Source: Acidimicrobiaceae bacterium
Lineage (GTDB): Bacteria > Actinomycetota > Acidimicrobiia > Acidimicrobiales > Microtrichaceae
Assembly: GCA_003514205.1 (NCBI GenBank)
Contig: DORQ01000300.1
Location: 1 to 7,844, forward strand
Direction of reading: 5' to 3'
Length of the DNA: 7,844 nt
Below the pieces are notes generated by a model that saw nothing but the letters and a program-made list of their open reading frames with translations, did no database searches and was not told where the DNA came from. Shown here in pieces: positions 4,699 through 7,844 of the stretch. The first letter of the stretch is position 1. Each line of letters begins with the position of its first letter. The position numbers and the translations under genes were made by a program.

Positions 4699-6653
4699 TC
4701 TTCGATCTCGCTCTCGCTGCTCTGGTTGTCGCTGCTCTGGTTGTCGCCGCTCTGGTCGTCACTGCTCGGGCTTTCGCTGGTCGAGTCGGGGTGCAAAGCC
4801 TCATACACCGCTACCGCTACCGCCTCGGGCAGCCAACTTGGGGTTCGCAGGTCCTCGATGCTGGTGGTCTTCAACGCTCCAATTCCGCCGAACTCTTTCA
4901 GGAGTCGAGCCTTGCGGGCCTCACCCAAACCCGGAACCCCATCGAGCACAGAAGTGGTCATTCGCTTGCCACGCAACTCGCGATGGAATGAAATCGCGAA
5001 TCGATGGCTCTCGTCCCGGATCCGTTGCAGCAGGAACAAGGCCTCCGATTGCCGCGGCACCTGCACTGGCGCCGATCGACCAGGAAGGTAGACCTCCTCG
5101 AACTGCTTCGCCAACGAACACACCGGGATCTCTTCCTCTAACCCCAACTCTCGGAGGACCTGCGAGGCAACATTGAGCTGGCCTTTGCCGCCATCAACCA
5201 CCAGTAGCTGCGGTGGGTACTGGAACTTCCCCCGCTCCTCCAAGGGCTTGGATTTGTCCTGCAGGTAGTTAGTGAACCGCCTCGTCAGCACTTCGTACAT
5301 GGCCGCAAAGTCATCACTATCTCCAATGACCTTGCCCCCCACAGTCTTCACCTTGAAACGGCGGTACTCCCGACGATCGGCCAGCCCATCGGTTACCACC
5401 ACCATTGAGCCCACGTAGTCGGTGCCTTGGATATGGCTCATATCGAAGCACTCAATACGCAGCGGGGCCTCCGGAAGCTGAAGGTACTCCTGCAACTCAT
5501 TCAGTGCCTTCGCCCGAGAATTGTGGTCCGATGCCCGACGCAATCGATGTCGTTGGAAAGCCTCAGTGGCGTTTGTGGTGACAGTCTCGGCGAGCGCTCG
5601 CTTTTCTCCACGTTGTGGAACGCGAATTTCAACCTTCGAGCCTCGATGCTCGCCCAACCATTGGCTGAACAACGCCGGGTCATCCGGCATTGACGGCACC
5701 AACACCTGTTTCGGCATGCCCAACGGCGGCTCCTCGTAGTAGAGCTCCTCGAGAATGCGACCAATCATCTCGCCAGGGTCCACCGACATCACCTTGTCCA
5801 GCACAAACCCCTTCCGCCCGACCACTCGACCCTTCCGCACATAGAACACCTGCACCGAAGCCTCGAGGTCATCTTCGGCGATGCCGATTACGTCGAGATC
5901 CTCACTCCGCTCCGCCACCATCTGCTGCTTCTCGATGGCACGTCGAACACTCGCCAGCCGATCACGAAGTCGCGCAGCGAGCTCGAACTCAAGCCCTTCT
6001 GCCGCGTCTCGCATCTTTGCTTCCAGACGCTCAACGACTAGCTCGGTATCGCCCTCTAAGAACTCAATGAACTCTGTGACAAGTTGTTGATAGTCCTCCG
6101 AATTGATCTCTCCGACGCACGGCCCCGCACATTGCTCGATGTGGAACAGCAAACATGGCCGTCCCTGCTTGTGATGCTGGTTGAACTTGTTGTCGCTGCA
6201 CGTCCTGATGGGGAACGTTCTCAAGAGCAGGTCAAGCGTCTCGCGGATCGCGTACGCGTGGCCGTAAGGGCCAAAGTAGCGAACGCCCTTTCGGCGGGCA
6301 CCACGCATCACCATTGCCCGAGGCCACTCGTCGCTCGTGGTCACCGCCAAGAAGGGGTAGCTCTTGTCGTCGACCAGACGAACATTGAAGCGCGGCCGAT
6401 GCTCCTTGATCAGGCTGTATTCCAACATGAGCGCTTCAACCTCGTTGCGCACCTGAATCCACTCGACAGTTGCGGCGGTGGCCACCATCTGGGCGGTTCG
6501 CGGGTGCAACGTGGCTGGATCGGCGAAGTAGTTGGAGAGCCGCTGGCGAAGCGACTTGGCTTTACCGACGTAAATCACACGACCTGCGGCGTCGCGAAAT
6601 TGGTAGCTTCCAGGTGTCTCGGGAATGCTTCCAGCTTCAGGACGAGTGACCAC
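4695..6653 (-). CDS. uvrC: Excinuclease ABC subunit C
   Basis: UvrC makes both incisions around a DNA lesion after UvrA and UvrB have found it. The 652 residues show the whole family layout. The N-terminal GIY-YIG nuclease (about 10-90, IPETPGSYQF and IYVGKAKSLRQR) carries out the 3' cut; Y28, R38 and E78 fit the catalytic positions. Four cysteines at 152, 167, 175 and 179 form the conserved cluster-binding set. The UVR motif that binds UvrB is at about 203-240. The RNase H-like nuclease for the 5' cut has CFDMSHIQG (D404), VVDGGKGQL (D487) and RDESHRFA (H550). The HhH pair is at about 568-605. Residues 621-652 are an acidic Ser/Asn/Gln tail from a 15-bp repeat. The start is GTG: an in-frame TAG lies three codons further upstream. 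It is the first gene of the operon. Confidence 0.98.
   Translation of the reverse strand: MVTRPEAGSIPETPGSYQFRDAAGRVIYVGKAKSLRQRLSNYFADPATLHPRTAQMVATAATVEWIQVRNEVEALMLEYSLIKEHRPRFNVRLVDDKSYPFLAVTTSDEWPRAMVMRGARRKGVRYFGPYGHAYAIRETLDLLLRTFPIRTCSDNKFNQHHKQGRPCLLFHIEQCAGPCVGEINSEDYQQLVTEFIEFLEGDTELVVERLEAKMRDAAEGLEFELAARLRDRLASVRRAIEKQQMVAERSEDLDVIGIAEDDLEASVQVFYVRKGRVVGRKGFVLDKVMSVDPGEMIGRILEELYYEEPPLGMPKQVLVPSMPDDPALFSQWLGEHRGSKVEIRVPQRGEKRALAETVTTNATEAFQRHRLRRASDHNSRAKALNELQEYLQLPEAPLRIECFDMSHIQGTDYVGSMVVVTDGLADRREYRRFKVKTVGGKVIGDSDDFAAMYEVLTRRFTNYLQDKSKPLEERGKFQYPPQLLVVDGGKGQLNVASQVLRELGLEEEIPVCSLAKQFEEVYLPGRSAPVQVPRQSEALFLLQRIRDESHRFAISFHRELRGKRMTTSVLDGVPGLGEARKARLLKEFGGIGALKTTSIEDLRTPSWLPEAVAVAVYEALHPDSTSESPSSDDQSGDNQSSDNQSSESEIEE
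4714..4788 (-). repeat. 15-bp tandem repeat in the uvrC C-terminal tail
   Basis: Five head-to-tail 15-bp units run through the end of uvrC. On the plus strand, units at 4714-4728 and 4729-4743 are identical (TCGCTGCTCTGGTTG), 4744-4758 differs at two bases, and 4759-4773 and 4774-4788 are more diverged. In frame they encode the five-residue units DSTSE, SPSSD, DQSGD, NQSSD and NQSSE, an acidic, probably disordered tail. Since the unit is a multiple of three, copy number could change without breaking the gene or its overlap with the methyltransferase start. Confidence 0.85.
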
Positions 6654-6758
6654 AGAGCGAACCTACCGCCTCGCCGACCTAGGCTCGAACATCAGCGCTG
6701 CCCGCCGTTGTCCCAAGCCGCGGAATATCTTGAGGCACAATGTTCGTTAGGAGAGGTA
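6654..6758. promoter_or_regulatory. Divergent promoter region between uvrC and nadA
   Basis: Both genes must be transcribed outward from this 105-base spacer or from further away. I could not identify a clear -35/-10 pair on either strand. The only structure seen is an imperfect inverted repeat: TTGTCCCAAG (6708-6717) against CTTGAGGCACAA (6729-6740), whose arms match with two single-base insertions around an 11-base centre. It lies just ahead of the nadA ribosome site, where an operator would block nadA. Whether it is functional is inference. Confidence 0.45.
6749..6753 (+). promoter_or_regulatory. Ribosome binding site of nadA
   Basis: AGGAG lies 5 bases before the ATG at 6759, within the purine run AGGAGAGG. 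It fixes the nadA start; the ATG at 6740 upstream is in another frame. Confidence 0.85.
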
Positions 6759-7844
6759 ATGACTACCACAGCAGTTCAGCTTCGAATCCAAACCCCGCTT
6801 GAGCGCGACTACGAGGGCGCCTCGCTGGAGGAGTTGGAGCAACGAATCGCCGCAGCCAAGGAAACCCTGGGTGATCGCCTCTTCATTCTCGGGCACCACT
6901 ACCAACGCGATGAGGTGATCCGCTGGGCCGATGCGCGTGGCGATTCGTTCAAGTTGGCGAAACTGGCACAGGCTCGACCTGAAGCCGAGTTCATTGTCTT
7001 TTGCGGCGTGCACTTCATGGCTGAGGCAGCCGATGTGCTCACCGCCGATCATCAACAGGTGATTCTTCCCGATCTCAACGCAGGCTGTTCCATGGCGGAC
7101 ATGGCCGACATCGATTCGGTAGAAGAAGCCTGGGAGGCGCTTGGCGAACATGTGGACCTCAGCCGAGTCATCCCCATCACCTACATGAACTCCGCAGCCG
7201 ATCTGAAGGCATTTGTCGGACGCAACCACGGTGCGGTGTGCACCTCCTCAAACGCTCGCGCGGTCTTGGAGTGGGCCTTCGCAAAGGGCGACAAAGTGCT
7301 CTTCTTCCCCGACCAGCACCTGGGCCGAAACACTGGCTTTCAAATGGGCTACGACGAGTCACACATGCGGGTATGGAATCCCCGCAAGGAACTCGGCGGG
7401 CTCACTCCTGCCGATTGCACCGAGGCCACGTTCCTGCTGTGGAAGGGCCACTGTTCAGTACACCAGCGCTTCACCACACAACACGTTTCGGACTTTCGAG
7501 CTGCCCACCCCGAGGGCATCGTCATTGCCCACCCGGAATGCTCGCGGGAGGTGTGTGAGGCATCTGATCAGGTCGGCTCCACAGAGTTCATCCTCAATGC
7601 CGTGGCCGCTGCACCAGCGGGCGCAGTGATTGGCGTGGCCACGGAAATCCACATGGTGAACAGGATGGCGAACGAGACACCTGACAAGACGGTGGTCTCC
7701 ATCGACCCGCTGATTTGTCCGTGTTCCACGATGTTCCGCATCGACGCTCCACATTTGTGCTGGGTCTTGGAGGAGCTCGTCGCTGGACGAGTCGTCAATA
7801 AGGTTTCGGTGGATGCCGATGATGCCGAATGGGCGCGTGTGGCG
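6759..7844 (+). CDS. nadA: Quinolinate synthase (NadA), C-terminus cut by the window edge
   Basis: NadA condenses iminoaspartate with dihydroxyacetone phosphate to make quinolinate, the pyridine precursor of NAD, using a [4Fe-4S] cluster. 362 residues are present with no stop. Motifs in order are LGHHYQRDEVIRWAD (44-58), FCGVHFMAEAADVL (81-94), LPDLNAGCSMAD (103-114), YMNSAADLKAF (142-152), CTSSNA (161-166), LFFPDQHLGRNT (181-192), LWKGHCSVHQRF (227-238), HPECSREVCE (258-267), GSTEFIL (273-279), TEIHMVNR (295-302) and CPCSTM (320-325). C110, C232 and C320 fit the three cluster ligands. This is the longer form of the enzyme, as in Bacillus (about 365-370 residues), so only the last few residues should be missing. 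It runs divergently from uvrC; nadB and nadC often follow, but lie outside the window. Confidence 0.97.
   Translation, partial: MTTTAVQLRIQTPLERDYEGASLEELEQRIAAAKETLGDRLFILGHHYQRDEVIRWADARGDSFKLAKLAQARPEAEFIVFCGVHFMAEAADVLTADHQQVILPDLNAGCSMADMADIDSVEEAWEALGEHVDLSRVIPITYMNSAADLKAFVGRNHGAVCTSSNARAVLEWAFAKGDKVLFFPDQHLGRNTGFQMGYDESHMRVWNPRKELGGLTPADCTEATFLLWKGHCSVHQRFTTQHVSDFRAAHPEGIVIAHPECSREVCEASDQVGSTEFILNAVAAAPAGAVIGVATEIHMVNRMANETPDKTVVSIDPLICPCSTMFRIDAPHLCWVLEELVAGRVVNKVSVDADDAEWARVA

Noticed and set aside
4538..5176. Plus-strand open frame of 212 codons opposite the uvrC/methyltransferase junction
   Set aside because: Its repetitive Cys/Ser/Gly/Arg stretch is the antisense of the 15-bp repeat in uvrC; there is no domain and no ribosome site.
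6690..6745. Possible -35/-10 boxes for nadA and uvrC (TTGTCC, TATCTT, CACAAT, TTGGGA on the minus strand)
   Set aside because: Spacings were wrong or the hexamers matched poorly, so I made no promoter call.
6747..7229. Open frame of 160 codons on the minus strand inside nadA
   Set aside because: It is antisense to a clearly conserved nadA, has no recognisable domain, and long antisense frames are expected at this G+C.

Overview
This window is a stretch of ordinary core chromosome, most likely from an actinobacterium. The moderately high G+C, the protein flavour (RapZ P-loop GMSGAGRS, GAPDH active site SNASCTTNC followed by FVPMIKVLDDAFG) and the order uvrC, rapZ, yvcK, gap, pgk all point to Actinomycetota. 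Class Acidimicrobiia is my best guess, but that is an inference and I could not search a database. No mobile element, CRISPR array, tRNA or rRNA is visible. About 94% of the window is coding and the longest gap between genes is about 180 bases.

Six genes lie on the minus strand and one on the plus strand. From right to left on the minus strand: uvrC (nucleotide excision repair nuclease) starts at 6653. It is followed by a class I SAM-dependent methyltransferase of unknown substrate, rapZ (yvcJ family) and yvcK (gluconeogenesis factor). Each of these four genes overlaps the next by exactly four bases (ATGA, GTGA, ATGA), so they form one translationally coupled operon. A stem-loop that begins in the yvcK stop codon probably ends it. 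After a 179-base spacer come gap (glyceraldehyde-3-phosphate dehydrogenase) and pgk (phosphoglycerate kinase, cut off by the left edge). These two are separated by 144 bases that hold a strong 14-bp stem-loop. On the right, nadA (quinolinate synthase, NAD biosynthesis) runs divergently from uvrC and loses only its last residues at the window edge.

The genes combine DNA repair, regulation of cell-wall and carbon metabolism (RapZ, YvcK), lower glycolysis (gap, pgk) and NAD supply (nadA). Two departures from the usual Gram-positive layout stand out. whiA, which normally follows yvcK, is missing, and a methyltransferase sits between uvrC and rapZ. UvrC also ends in an acidic, serine-rich tail built from a 15-bp tandem repeat. 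I found no convincing new multi-gene system here. The least explained gene is the methyltransferase.
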